Assembly: GCA_964600665.1 (NCBI GenBank)
Contig: CAZRKC010000013.1
Span: 1 to 53,835, forward strand
Source: CAZRKC01 sp964600665
GTDB taxonomy: Bacteria > Bacillota > SLNR01
DNA: 53,835 bases
Direction of reading: 5' to 3'
Positions 1 through 7,703 of the stretch are shown here, piece after piece (within the stretch, counting starts at the first letter, position 1; every line of letters starts with the position of its first letter). The translations under genes and the position numbers were made by a program. The notes below the pieces were generated by a model. The model ran no database searches, was not told the origin of the DNA, and saw only the letters and a list, made by a program, of their open reading frames with translations.

Positions 1-130
1 TTTTCAACACTTCATCAAGAAACATACGTTTTGCGGAAAATCCAGTATCTATAAGCACAAAACCATCATCTGCTTCGAGCAAATAACAGTTCACCCCACC
101 TACATCGATTATTTCTATACCTTTTGACAT
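1..130 (-). CDS. MBL-fold metallohydrolase, N-terminal fragment (cut by window edge)
   Basis: Only the first 43 codons are in the window; the gene runs off the left edge. The translation starts MSKGIEIIDVGGVNCYLLE and continues with a FVLIDTGF segment. This is the first beta-strand pair of metallo-beta-lactamase-fold hydrolases, with the strand ending in D-T-G. The metal-binding HxHxDH motif would lie outside the window. The ATG is preceded by AGAAGGAGA at good spacing. Substrate cannot be inferred; the fold covers glyoxalase II-like, lactonase-like and other hydrolases. Confidence 0.7.
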   Translation of the reverse strand, partial: MSKGIEIIDVGGVNCYLLEADDGFVLIDTGFSAKRMFLDEVLK

Positions 131-316
131 GGCTTTTTCTCCTTCTACTTACAGTAAATCCATTTAGTTCATTCTATCACGAATTACCACAAAATAATAA
201 CAAACATTTGGTGTCAACTTCGACCGTAGCACAACCTACGGTCAACTTATATGAACTATCACGCCTAGCGCATCCCCTGATCAAGGATGATTCCAGACCT
301 TAATTTATTTACAACA

Positions 317-440
317 GTTCTCTAGTCTCAACCTATCCTAAAAACAGTAGTTCCCTTGTCTCGCAGGATAAAAAGTCGTTCTGTAGTCTCAACCCTAACT
401 TATATTTCATGTCCAAACTATACTCGGAGGATAAAAAATA
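317..440. repeat. Short imperfect direct repeats, about 61-63 nt period
   Basis: Two copies of a GTTCTsTAGTCTCAACCyt element start near 317 and 378. Two copies of AGGATAAAAArT start near 365 and 428. They repeat with a period of 61-63 nt in otherwise gene-free DNA. Only about two units are visible and they differ internally. No function is assigned; the stretch 131-781 otherwise holds only the small coding remnant at 510-620. Confidence 0.4.
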
Positions 441-509
441 AGGTTTCCAGCAATCGGTGATTGTTACCGAAAGTCTGAAAACCTTTGCTTTAAGCCATTC
501 TTGGTCTAT

Positions 510-620
510 TTATTTGTCTTTGCGTGACATCGACACAACCATCTCCACGTGGCTCGAGTTGATGGTATTTATATCCATGGTGGTTTGAACACTCATATAA
601 CCGACTTAAGATTGCACTTT
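510..620 (-). pseudogene. Possible C-terminal remnant of an RlmD-type RNA methyltransferase
   Basis: The minus strand here can be read as an open stretch ending SSHVEMVVSMSRKDK and a stop. The H-V-E-x-V-V-x-x-S-R pattern resembles the extreme C-terminus of 23S rRNA (uracil-5-)-methyltransferases of the RlmD/TrmA type. No upstream catalytic motif is present and no start is seen. If correct, it is a short leftover in decayed accessory DNA. A chance resemblance over about 15 residues is possible. Confidence 0.25.
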
Positions 621-781
621 TAAGCACTTCTAGCTAGCTTCTATACATAATGTATCCTGAAGCTATATAGCACAGAAGTTAGCGATATCACTTTTTTAAG
701 ATAAAACACCACATTATTCATTTTGGAATAATACGGCGATTTATCTAAAAGTACATTTAAGCAACTACATCGAAAATAAGA

Positions 782-1159
782 CTAGTTTTCTTCTTCTACG
801 ATTATCGCTTCTACAGAGTTTTTCTTAATGGAATCTATTCCATTTAGACAGCCAGATTTAGATTTATATCTATCGCCAGTACCAATGAGTTCTCCATTTC
901 TCGCTTTTAATCTAAAACGATAATCTCCATTTTTATATTCGTATACCTCAAATTTGGGATTCTTCTCTCTTGTAAATCCCTCAATAGTCTGGTCTTCAAT
1001 AGGGGCGATAGGAGCATTTACCCTTATGCTCTCAATACCTTTTTTACATGATGCAAGAAATGAGTAAGGTTGCGAACTTAAAATAATCTCACCATTTACA
1101 GCTTTTAGATGAAACCTAAACTGGTCATCTATTTTAACTATTATAAATTTACTCGCCAT
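782..1159 (-). CDS. YegP-like DUF1508 protein, two tandem domains
   Basis: A 125-residue protein with two copies of the DUF1508 fold. The first (about residues 5-45) has FRFHLKAVNGEIILSSQPY; the second (about 72-112) has YRFRLKARNGELIGTGDRY followed by a G-C-x-x-G-I-D-S-I end. The family is small and widespread, of unclear function. The start is set by AAGGAGG nine bases before the ATG at 1159; an upstream in-frame start near 1201 has no such site. It stands alone among decayed sequences. Confidence 0.75.
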   Translation of the reverse strand: MASKFIIVKIDDQFRFHLKAVNGEIILSSQPYSFLASCKKGIESIRVNAPIAPIEDQTIEGFTREKNPKFEVYEYKNGDYRFRLKARNGELIGTGDRYKSKSGCLNGIDSIKKNSVEAIIVEEEN

Positions 1160-1251
1160 TGAAAATCCCTCCTTCAGATCACAGAATATAATAGAAATCA
1201 AAATGATAAAGAGAAATTAAATCCGTAACTTTCCATTCATTGATTTAAGAT

Positions 1252-1430
1252 TACCACACATTATCTGAATTTTCAATCATATTACTTTTGATCTCAAATA
1301 TTGACCCCTCTCTACGGTATCCGAGTTTTTCGTAAATGGGTCTGCATCATAACATTGACGGGTTGGTCCGGAAAATCAATACATGCCTGTTCCATCAGCT
1401 TCTTTCAAAGCTCATTTCCCCGATATGATT
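1252..1430 (-). pseudogene. C-terminal remnant of a GNAT acetyltransferase (frameshifted)
   Basis: Two reading frames must be joined to recover a GNAT-like tail. One frame reads KKLMEQACIDFPDQPVNVMM. The next, after a one-base shift near 1345, reads RPIYEKLGYRREGSIFEIK and ends at the stop at 1252. The A/RPxYEKLGYRREG motif is the typical last strand and helix of Gcn5-related N-acetyltransferases. The acetyl-CoA loop and N-terminal half are gone, so the gene is dead. Confidence 0.45.
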
Positions 1431-1439
1431 TCCTTACGA

Positions 1440-1560
1440 GTAAAGTGTCGTACCTGCAGGCCAGCCTGCCTGGATGACTTCAACAGCATTGGTATAGCGG
1501 TTGCTCCCGAAGATGCGGAAGACAGGAGCTATTCCATTTAAATATAACTGCCTAACCGCC
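1440..1560 (-). pseudogene. Possible fragment of a cell-wall-binding repeat 2 domain
   Basis: The minus-strand frame reads FRIFGSNRYTNAVEVIQAGW followed by PAG. R-I-x-G-x-x-R-Y-x-x-A-V is the opening motif of CWB2 (LytC-type) surface repeats in Clostridia and Bacilli. Only about 35 residues are recoverable and a stop follows. It lies between the GNAT and recombinase fragments, so the whole stretch looks like a graveyard of joined pieces. Confidence 0.3.
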
Positions 1561-2060
1561 GCAATATAGATTCTCGGGAGATGGCTCTGTTCTGCTCCGA
1601 TGCTTCGGGCAACGCCAGTACTTCCCCTCCGTTCCTTCTCTCAAACAAAAAATCCGCCCACATACGCGGTAGATGTTTTTTCCTGAGTAGGGAATGTTTT
1701 CTCTATGGTAATGATACTTGTTCATGTATGTTCCAGGACAAACCTCTCCTGCCGCTGAAACTCCAGCTGCACCAGCTCCCAGGTCCGCTTATCGATGATC
1801 AACGGATGGGTGTCTTCCAAGTAACATTGCGGCAGCTGCCCTGTGTTCTTGACCCGGCGCTTGGTTAAGGGATCCGCGTTAAAGGTTTTGGAAAAAAGGG
1901 TATCCCCTTTAAACTTTTCATTGGTCAGCACTTTTTTGATATGGTCCGCGCACCATTCTTTGCCCCCGAAGGCCATGGGCACTTTCTCCTTTGTCAGCCT
2001 CTTTGCGATCTGATACGTGCCGAAGCCGGAAAAAGTTCTTAGCCGTTTTAAATGAATATC
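1560..2060 (-). pseudogene. Internal fragment of a large serine recombinase
   Basis: The best frame reads AKRLTKEKVPMAFGGKEWCA, then a segment with HIKKVLTNEKFKGDTLFSKT and, later, THPLIIDKRTWELVQ. This is the DNA-binding 'recombinase' domain of large serine integrases/resolvases. A frameshift near 2030 and a stop at 1722 break it. Past the stop, YSGKNIYRVCGRIF resembles the zinc-ribbon stretch that follows in intact members. The catalytic N-terminal domain and coiled coil are missing, so it cannot act. Confidence 0.65.
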
Positions 2061-2595
2061 TGCCAGTAACCTTCAAATGAATCGTCTTTATGATTCCAGA
2101 CATGTGAATCCACAACATTACTATATATGTATTTGACTTTTCTATAACCTAGCTAAAAGTAGTTATTCTGGCGATACGCATCTAAACGTAAAGAGAACCC
2201 CTGCTCACAGCAAAGGTTATCTCATTTTATCAATATGTGAGCATATATTTGGCTAATCAACTATAAAATGATACAATGCCACCCTCTTCTAAAGTTTAAC
2301 GATTTGAAGTCGGGGGGTGTGCATTTAACCAACCTTCCGGATACATATTTTTTGATCTTTTGGAATTACGCTTATCGGCTTCATATACGCGAAAACTTCT
2401 CCACTAGACATATCACCTGCAACCATTGCCATCGCGAAAGCACCCACCAGAGATAATTTTATTGGCTATAAAGGATTGAACATCTTTCTCCCTAATTCCC
2501 GACAAAAGCGATATTGTATTTAGAGAGTCACTTGCGCTTGTAATATTTTAGTTCAATATAATCAATCACTTTCATAAAAGGACTAATCCAAGCGA
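2061..2595. other. Gene-free AT-rich stretch
   Basis: No convincing gene. A short minus-strand open stretch near 2310-2480 gives a hydrophobic peptide (LSLVGAFAMAMVAGDMSSGE) with no ribosome binding site and no recognised relatives. It may be another decayed piece next to the recombinase fragment. Confidence 0.4.
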
Positions 2596-3159
2596 CTATA
2601 ATAGCAGGTGCTTCATTACTCCGTCTTCCATCAACCTATGAACTAGTCTAAAAAGATCATCCCTAGGAAGAGCTTCTTCTTGCCTAAACCAATAACTCAT
2701 AACACCAACCATGGCAGATAGTGTATATTCCAAAATATAATCCAATTCTCTTATATCAATGTTAGGTTTGTCTTCAAGCGCTTTCGTAATCGTGGGTTTT
2801 ATAGAATGCTTTAACTTGCTAGCAAAAGCCGGATCACCTTTATCTCCAAGCAAGACTGAATAGTACCTAGCGTTTTGTTCCCAGATATTAAGAAATACAT
2901 CTAATGGCATCCCAATTGTCCCGGTTGGTGTGGAAACAGGAGGCAACTCATGAAGAGATGGTATCAGAGAGTTTTCAATTACATCCAGTACATCATAGAC
3001 ATCTGTAAAGTATTCATAGAAAGTTCCTCTATTATAACCCGCTTTATTTGTGATTTCTTTGACTGTGATTTTCTCAATTCTTTTTTCGCAATATAGATCC
3101 CAAAATGCATCAATGATATTCTGTTTTGTTTGCACCGTAATTTCCGTCCTTTTATTCAT
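2596..3159 (-). CDS. TetR/AcrR-family transcriptional regulator
   Basis: A 187-residue protein. Residues 8-55 form the TetR helix-turn-helix (IIDAFWDLYCEKRIEKITVK, then NKAGYNRGTFYEYF), with the G-x-x-x-G-T-F-Y-x-Y-F recognition helix. The C-terminal ligand domain is not of a known subtype. The start is the ATG at 3159 because GAGGTGA lies seven bases upstream; an in-frame TTG six bases earlier is too close to it. It is transcribed away from the glycosyltransferase/exporter pair, and their shared spacer carries a matching inverted repeat, so it probably represses that pair. Confidence 0.85.
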   Translation of the reverse strand: MNKRTEITVQTKQNIIDAFWDLYCEKRIEKITVKEITNKAGYNRGTFYEYFTDVYDVLDVIENSLIPSLHELPPVSTPTGTIGMPLDVFLNIWEQNARYYSVLLGDKGDPAFASKLKHSIKPTITKALEDKPNIDIRELDYILEYTLSAMVGVMSYWFRQEEALPRDDLFRLVHRLMEDGVMKHLLL

Positions 3160-3180
3160 GCACAAGTCACCTCTTTGCTA

Positions 3181-3263
3181 AATCCAACACAAGCCATCAT
3201 ATTGTTGGTTGATGATTATCGATTTAAACTTTACAATTTAATCATACAACATGGTGTTGGATT
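3181..3263 (+). promoter_or_regulatory. Divergent control region: promoter framed by a 10-bp inverted repeat
   Basis: AATCCAACAC at 3181-3190 is matched exactly in inverted form by GTGTTGGATT at 3254-3263. Between them lies a plus-strand promoter TTGATG (3209-3214), 17 bp, TACAAT (3232-3237). A looser inverted pair (ATTGTTGGTTGATGAT / ATCATACAACAT) lies inside. The layout suits TetR-type operators controlling the exporter cassette and the regulator's own gene. Binding is inferred, not shown. Confidence 0.55.
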
Positions 3264-3281
3264 ATTCAAGGAGGCTAATTC

Positions 3282-4517
3282 ATGATTACTATACTTTGTT
3301 CAGGTTCAAGAGGTGACTTTCAACCCTATATTGCGCTAGCCCAAGAACTACAAAAACTCGGAAAGTCGGTACGAATAGCCGGTGGTAAAAGTTTTGAAGA
3401 GTTTATCAAAAGCTATGGGATTGATTTTTATTCACTGTCAGCTGATTATCAATCCGCTGATATTGACCCTAAATTACTTCAGGATGCACAATCGTCTGAC
3501 AATCCTTTAAAAATGCTGTTGACCTTCAACAAAATGAAAAAATACGTGTTTGGATTAACCGCTGAAATGTTCAACGCTTGTCAAAGCAGTGAGCTGATTG
3601 TTTACCATCCTGGCTGCACAATTGGCTACTTTGCTGGAGAAAAGCTCGGAATTCCATCAATATTAGCCGCACCATTTCCTATGCATAAGACTAAAGAAAT
3701 TGCTTCACTGATTGCTTATGGTAAAACGAAAATGCCTAAAGCATTAAGCTATATGCTAATACAAGGCATGTTATGGATGGCTGGGAAGACTGGTATTATA
3801 GCATTTTTCAAAGAGGAATACGGTAAACTTCCGGAGAACTTTGGCAGTCCATTTGAAAGGGTGGACAAAAATCACCCTGCCATCATCTCGTGTAGTAACT
3901 TTGTTTTTCCAAGGCCTAACGACTGGAACGCGAACATCCATCAAAATGGCTATTGGTTTGTGGAAGAAAACCTTGATTATAAACCATCCGAAGAACTTTC
4001 GGATTTCTTGAAGAAGGGTGAAAAGCCTGTTTATATTGGATTCGGGAGTGTTTTTGATAGCAAGCATAAGGACGAAACCGTAAAGATCATAATAGACGCA
4101 CTTAATATGGTTGGCAAGAGAGGGATCATATGTGGAATGGGCGACTTACAGAACCTGCCTAGCAATCTTCTGGCTATTGACAGCATTCCCCATAGTTGGC
4201 TTTTTGAACGTGTTTCACTCGTTTGTCATCATGGTGGTGCTGGAACTACAGCAGCTGGGTTTAAGGCAGGGATACCGAGTATTATCATTCCATTTTCTAA
4301 TGACCAGTTTGCATGGGCGCACAGGGCATATGACTTAGGCGTTGGCTCAAAGCCAATTTACCGTAAAAAACTAACCTCTGACAAACTAGCTTCTGCAATT
4401 CAATTTGCCTTAAAAGATGAAGTCATTAAGAATGCCAAAACTCTAGGCAAAAATATTGCGACAGAAAATGGTGCAAAGGATTGCGCTAAAGTCATAATTG
4501 AAAGTCTTCAGGGGTAG
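3282..4517 (+). CDS. GT1-family (MGT/UGT-like) glycosyltransferase
   Basis: A 411-residue GT-B glycosyltransferase. The N-terminus MITILCSGSRGDFQPYIALA is the acceptor-side opening of the GT28/GT1 type. Residues about 310-350 carry the nucleotide-sugar signature HHGGAGTT, then G-I-P-S-I-I-I-P-F and D-Q. Relatives glucosylate macrolides, sterols, flavonoids or lipids; the acceptor here cannot be told. AAGGAGG precedes the ATG. The exporter gene follows after four bases and a TetR gene diverges, so drug inactivation plus efflux is the simplest reading, but a self-made glycolipid is possible. Confidence 0.85.
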   Translation: MITILCSGSRGDFQPYIALAQELQKLGKSVRIAGGKSFEEFIKSYGIDFYSLSADYQSADIDPKLLQDAQSSDNPLKMLLTFNKMKKYVFGLTAEMFNACQSSELIVYHPGCTIGYFAGEKLGIPSILAAPFPMHKTKEIASLIAYGKTKMPKALSYMLIQGMLWMAGKTGIIAFFKEEYGKLPENFGSPFERVDKNHPAIISCSNFVFPRPNDWNANIHQNGYWFVEENLDYKPSEELSDFLKKGEKPVYIGFGSVFDSKHKDETVKIIIDALNMVGKRGIICGMGDLQNLPSNLLAIDSIPHSWLFERVSLVCHHGGAGTTAAGFKAGIPSIIIPFSNDQFAWAHRAYDLGVGSKPIYRKKLTSDKLASAIQFALKDEVIKNAKTLGKNIATENGAKDCAKVIIESLQG

Positions 4518-4521
4518 TGAT

Positions 4522-5760
4522 ATGGATCAATTAATAAACTGGAGGAAATCATTCTTTGCAATATATTTTGGTCAATCATTTTCACTATTAAGCTCTAGCG
4601 CTGTTCAGTTCTCGATTATTTGGTGGATTACGGTTGAAACAGGATCTGCAATTGCTCTAACAATTGCCAGTGTTGTAGGACTTTTACCTCAAGCAATAAT
4701 CGGTCTATTCGCTGGAGTTTGGATTGATAGATTTAACCGCAAAAAAATTATAATCCTTGCTGACGGTATAGTAGCCGCATCAAGCTTGCTTTTGGGGATT
4801 CTATTTTTTCTCGGCATCCAATCATTGACACTCGTATATGTCGTTCTGTTTTTACGAGCTTTGGGAGAAACCTTCCATAAGCCTGCATTACAAGCGCTCA
4901 TCCCACAAATTGTTCCTCAGGATGAATTGGTTAAAGCAGGCGGCTTTGGGCAGATGATAAACACTGCGTGTACTATGCTTGGTCCAATGCTTGGTGCGTT
5001 GTTAATGAGTATAACAACTCTACAGTGGATAATGCTGCTTGATGTTCTCGGTGCTTTCTTGGCAATCGTGTCCCTCACGATTGTGAAAACCTCTCAGATA
5101 CACTCAAATCACACGAACAAAATAAATTTCGTACAAGATATGAAGCAAGGTATACTTGCAATAAAATCCAACAAGGCTTTGTTGAGGCTTTCTATCCCAA
5201 TGCTAATATCCACCGTTGTTTTTGTACCTTTAGGAACGCTTCTCCCTTTGATGGTACGAAACTATTTTTTCGGAACTGCATGGCATAATGGCTTAATTCA
5301 AACCTTGTTTTCATCAGGCATGCTGATTGCTGCATTGGTAATTGGCTTAACCGGGGGTCTTAAAAAGCAATTTCTGACGATTTCTCTTTTCACTGGTTTA
5401 CTAGGATTGTCTTCTTTAATTGCTGGTCTAATACCAGCAAACTTGTTTTGGGTATTTTGCATACTGGTCTTTCTAATGGGATCAACAGGTTCGGGATTCA
5501 ATATCCCTTTTACCGCGTATATTCAACGGACTGTTCCACCGGAAAATCTAGGGAAAGTCTTATCACTTATTACAAGTGTCATGAGTTTCGCGGCTCCGGT
5601 TGGAATGTTTATCGCTGGACCAATAGCTGAAATCATCGGAGTCAGCAATTGGATGATAATCGCTGGGATCATGATGATTTTTGTCGGAATTATGAGTTAT
5701 GTACTAACAAAGGAATTTGACACCAATAGAAGTCACGAGGTTATCAATAATGAAATCTAG
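4522..5760 (+). CDS. MFS exporter, macrolide-efflux (MefA-like) type
   Basis: A 412-residue major-facilitator protein with about 12 hydrophobic segments. The opening WRKSFFAIYFGQSFSLLSSS and the loop FAGVWIDRFNRKKIIILAD (the D-R-x-x-R-K motif between helices 2 and 3) match MefA-like proton-coupled drug exporters. The chosen ATG at 4522 follows CAGGGGT; an in-frame ATG at 4498 lies inside the glycosyltransferase gene. Co-transcribed with that gene and with the small membrane protein overlapping its end. Drug specificity is not visible. Confidence 0.85.
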   Translation: MDQLINWRKSFFAIYFGQSFSLLSSSAVQFSIIWWITVETGSAIALTIASVVGLLPQAIIGLFAGVWIDRFNRKKIIILADGIVAASSLLLGILFFLGIQSLTLVYVVLFLRALGETFHKPALQALIPQIVPQDELVKAGGFGQMINTACTMLGPMLGALLMSITTLQWIMLLDVLGAFLAIVSLTIVKTSQIHSNHTNKINFVQDMKQGILAIKSNKALLRLSIPMLISTVVFVPLGTLLPLMVRNYFFGTAWHNGLIQTLFSSGMLIAALVIGLTGGLKKQFLTISLFTGLLGLSSLIAGLIPANLFWVFCILVFLMGSTGSGFNIPFTAYIQRTVPPENLGKVLSLITSVMSFAAPVGMFIAGPIAEIIGVSNWMIIAGIMMIFVGIMSYVLTKEFDTNRSHEVINNEI

Positions 5761-6019
5761 AATCATAAAGGCGATTATTGGCATCTTAGTACTTATCGTT
5801 TCTCCATTATTCATGGTTGTTGTAATTGGGGCATTGTATATTGCTTTTCACACGATTACTGGATACTCGATGATTGATGGTTTTTATACATATACAAATT
5901 TCATCCGCAGTCTTGTGCCATATTTTTCTTGCCTGACAACTGTTCCAATCGTGTTTCTCGCCCTATTAATGTTAAGAAAGCACAAAATACTTGCCTTTCG
6001 AAAAAGCAACCGGCAGTGA
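5750..6019 (+). CDS. Small membrane protein, two predicted helices
   Basis: An 89-residue protein with hydrophobic segments at about 6-31 (IIGILVLIVSPLFMVVVIGA) and 55-75. The ATG at 5750 overlaps the exporter's last four codons and has ACGAGGT before it, so it is translationally coupled. I do not recognise the family. It may be an accessory subunit of the exporter or a passenger. Confidence 0.55.
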   Translation: MKSRIIKAIIGILVLIVSPLFMVVVIGALYIAFHTITGYSMIDGFYTYTNFIRSLVPYFSCLTTVPIVFLALLMLRKHKILAFRKSNRQ

Positions 6020-6037
6020 GCTACCGCCGGTTAATTT

Positions 6038-6200
6038 TTATACGCCATTTCCATCTTTAAATTCAAGTATCAACGCTCCATCAGCTTGAACTACCATTTT
6101 ATTAATTGTAGCAATCCAAAGCCTGTCATCACATTCCTCGTGTTCTTCATAGTGACTATTAAGGTTCTTAATAAAGTTTTCAGGCTTAAGTCTTTTTCTC
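6038..6200 (-). pseudogene. C-terminal remnant of a second serine recombinase
   Basis: The frame ends CDDRLWIATINKMVVQADGA then LILEFKDGNGV and stop. The (F)D-x-x-L-W-x-x-x-V-x-x-V-x-V-x-x-D-G-x-x-x-x-x-F-K-D-G pattern is the characteristic tail of large serine recombinases. The sequence upstream of about residue 30 of this frame does not fit. It is on the same strand as the fragment at 1560-2060 but on the wrong side to be the same gene split by an insertion, so it is probably a second element's remnant. Confidence 0.5.
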
Positions 6201-6384
6201 TGTCGTTTCCGCTTCCATTGAAAAAGTAAGTAAATCCAGAGTTTAAAGCCTTTTCTGGGTAAATCACAACCACCCACTGATAAGATATTTTTATCAATTG
6301 ATGGTAGGTTATTTGTCTAATCACTCAAATATAAATACAATCTGTCAGTAATCAGATGAAGTGTTTCTTTTCATAACACACAAG

Positions 6385-6771
6385 TCAATCCAATAATGAT
6401 GTTCCATATGAATTGTCTATTGCACATAACCATTTACCATTCACATGCCTGTATACATAGGTTGCCCTTCGTTCCATGTTGAATTCTGAATCGCTTTTTT
6501 TCTCCGCTTCCAATAAAGTTTGGGCTAAGACTAAAACTGTGTCACCCGCTTGTATCATATGCATCTTGCCCTGTGTGGGAATAATGCTGTTGTTAAAGTA
6601 CGCGGCAATTCTAATAAAAGCCTTTTTGATCGCATCTTTCCCTTGAACCTCTAAGCCAGGTTTCACAACAAGAATGGCATCCTCAGTATAATAGCTCATT
6701 AAGTCATCAAACCGTTCTTCTCTGATTGCATGATCTGCTTCCCCAATTAATTTTACGATCTCTTCATTCAT
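6385..6771 (-). CDS. SnoaL/NTF2-like (DUF4440) protein
   Basis: A 128-residue NTF2-fold protein. IGEADHAIREERFDDLMSYY then TEDAILVVKPG is the usual first helices and strand of the DUF4440/SgcJ group; RRATYVYRHVNGKWLCAIDN is the closing strand with the G-K-W motif. The ATG at 6771 has AAGGAGG ten bases upstream. Members act as small-molecule isomerases or binding proteins; no substrate can be assigned. It is monocistronic as far as visible. Confidence 0.8.
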   Translation of the reverse strand: MNEEIVKLIGEADHAIREERFDDLMSYYTEDAILVVKPGLEVQGKDAIKKAFIRIAAYFNNSIIPTQGKMHMIQAGDTVLVLAQTLLEAEKKSDSEFNMERRATYVYRHVNGKWLCAIDNSYGTSLLD

Positions 6772-6875
6772 CTGATATGTCCCTCCTTGCGATTGATTTA
6801 CACCCATTGTATCAACGATCCACACTAAATCAAATGCATTATAGAAAAAATAACTCTCTTTCGAGGGGTTATCAA

Positions 6876-7029
6876 CTAAAATTCCAACTTGCTCTCATCC
6901 ATCGGCAGTTCGTGTTCTTATCGCTTCCCAACTCGTCTCCCACACTTTTGGCTGACTTGTTACTTTCGATGATGTAATTGACTGTTGGTTCCCGAAACGC
7001 TTTGAATATTTGCTGTTAGGACTTGCCAT
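6876..7029 (-). pseudogene. IS3-family transposase OrfA, N-terminal remnant (frameshifted)
   Basis: The start MASPNSKYSK is followed, after a one-base frame change, by REPTVNYIIESNKSAKSVGD and then ELGSDKNTNCRWMR. This is the helix-turn-helix OrfA N-terminus of IS3-group elements (usual form YSxEFRE.., then VAxELGI, then W). No OrfB, terminal repeats or target duplication are visible. It is a dead insertion-sequence scrap in the spacer 6772-7117, which holds nothing else I can name. Confidence 0.6.
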
Positions 7030-7117
7030 CACGATTCACACTCTCTATGCATACGAGTCCTCTCTTCTGACTCAGAAAAAGTGATAAGTTCGAAAGGTCC
7101 CTCAACCTCAGATCCAC

Positions 7118-7180
7118 TTGACGTCATTATATACATAAGCTACAATAAAACATATAATCCCTAGGGGGGGGAGGGGATAT
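7118..7180 (+). promoter_or_regulatory. csoR promoter with G-rich CsoR-type operator
   Basis: TTGACG (7118-7123), 17 bp, TACAAT (7141-7146) is a near-consensus sigma-A promoter. Just downstream, at 7153-7180, ATAATCCCTAGGGGGGGGAG continues into GGGATATT. A/T-flanked runs of C and G in dyad are typical of CsoR/RcnR-family operators, and the position over the transcription start suits autorepression by the next gene. Confidence 0.6.
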
Positions 7181-7184
7181 TCAA

Positions 7185-7457
7185 TTGAGTACTAACCATA
7201 CCTATACATCAGCGGTATCTGCCCGTCTCAGCAAAATTGAAGGTCATGTTCGCGGGATCAAAAAAATGCTGGACGACGGTAAAGAATGTGAAGACTTGCT
7301 ACTGCAAATCTCTGCAGTGCAAGCTGCACTCAGCAAGGTGAGTAAAATTATCCTCAATGACCATCTTGAACATTGCATCATCAATGAAGAAGATCCTGAA
7401 ATCAGGAAAGGCTCAGGTGAAAAACTGAAAAGTGCCATTAACAAAATTTACAAATAG
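7185..7457 (+). CDS. csoR: CsoR-family metal-sensing repressor
   Basis: A 90-residue all-helical DUF156 protein. KIEGHVRGIKKMLDDGKECE then LLLQISAVQAAL is the family core. The copper-site residues of CsoR are all present: Cys in KEC (helix 2), His in NDH and Cys in EHC (H-x-x-x-C). An RcnR-type nickel site would need His in place of the last Cys, so Cu(I) is the best guess; CstR- or FrmR-like sensing cannot be excluded. The start is TTG, behind a GGGAGGGG that doubles as part of the operator. It heads the operon with the metal ATPase. Confidence 0.8.
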   Translation: MSTNHTYTSAVSARLSKIEGHVRGIKKMLDDGKECEDLLLQISAVQAALSKVSKIILNDHLEHCIINEEDPEIRKGSGEKLKSAINKIYK

Positions 7458-7470
7458 GGAGTGAAATATC

Positions 7471-7644
7471 ATGCATGAAGGACATCATGACATTCTACGA
7501 GATGATCACGGCCATGAAGACCATTTAAGCGGTGTACACGAACATGATCACGAAGTAAAGAAATCGACAAATACTGCACAAATCATTTCCATCGCAGTTG
7601 TCGTCGTATTGATTACTGTATTCCTATTCTGGCGATTTGCATAA
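7471..7644 (+). CDS. 57-residue His-rich single-pass membrane protein
   Basis: This short gene starts at ATG 7471 behind AGGGAGTGA and ends TAA at 7644. Residues 1-31 are soluble and full of His and Asp (MHEGHHDILRDDHGHEDHLS), a likely metal-binding tail. Residues 38-57 (TAQIISIAVVVVLITVFLFW) form one membrane helix at the C-terminus. It sits 13 bp after csoR and 59 bp before the P1B ATPase. I infer it hands metal to the ATPase, which has no N-terminal metal-binding domain of its own. I do not recognise a named family. Confidence 0.7.
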   Translation: MHEGHHDILRDDHGHEDHLSGVHEHDHEVKKSTNTAQIISIAVVVVLITVFLFWRFA

Positions 7645-7703
7645 GCAAACTGCCGTGCCAGGTAAATGTAAATTGTGCCTGGCATTTTCTCTGGAAGGGA
7701 GAC

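Noticed and set aside
317..440. CRISPR array
   Set aside because: Only two imperfect units, repeat identity too low and no cas genes.
1560..6200. One serine recombinase gene split by insertion of the TetR/exporter cassette
   Set aside because: The C-terminal piece lies on the upstream side of the middle piece with respect to the minus strand, so the order is wrong for a simple split.
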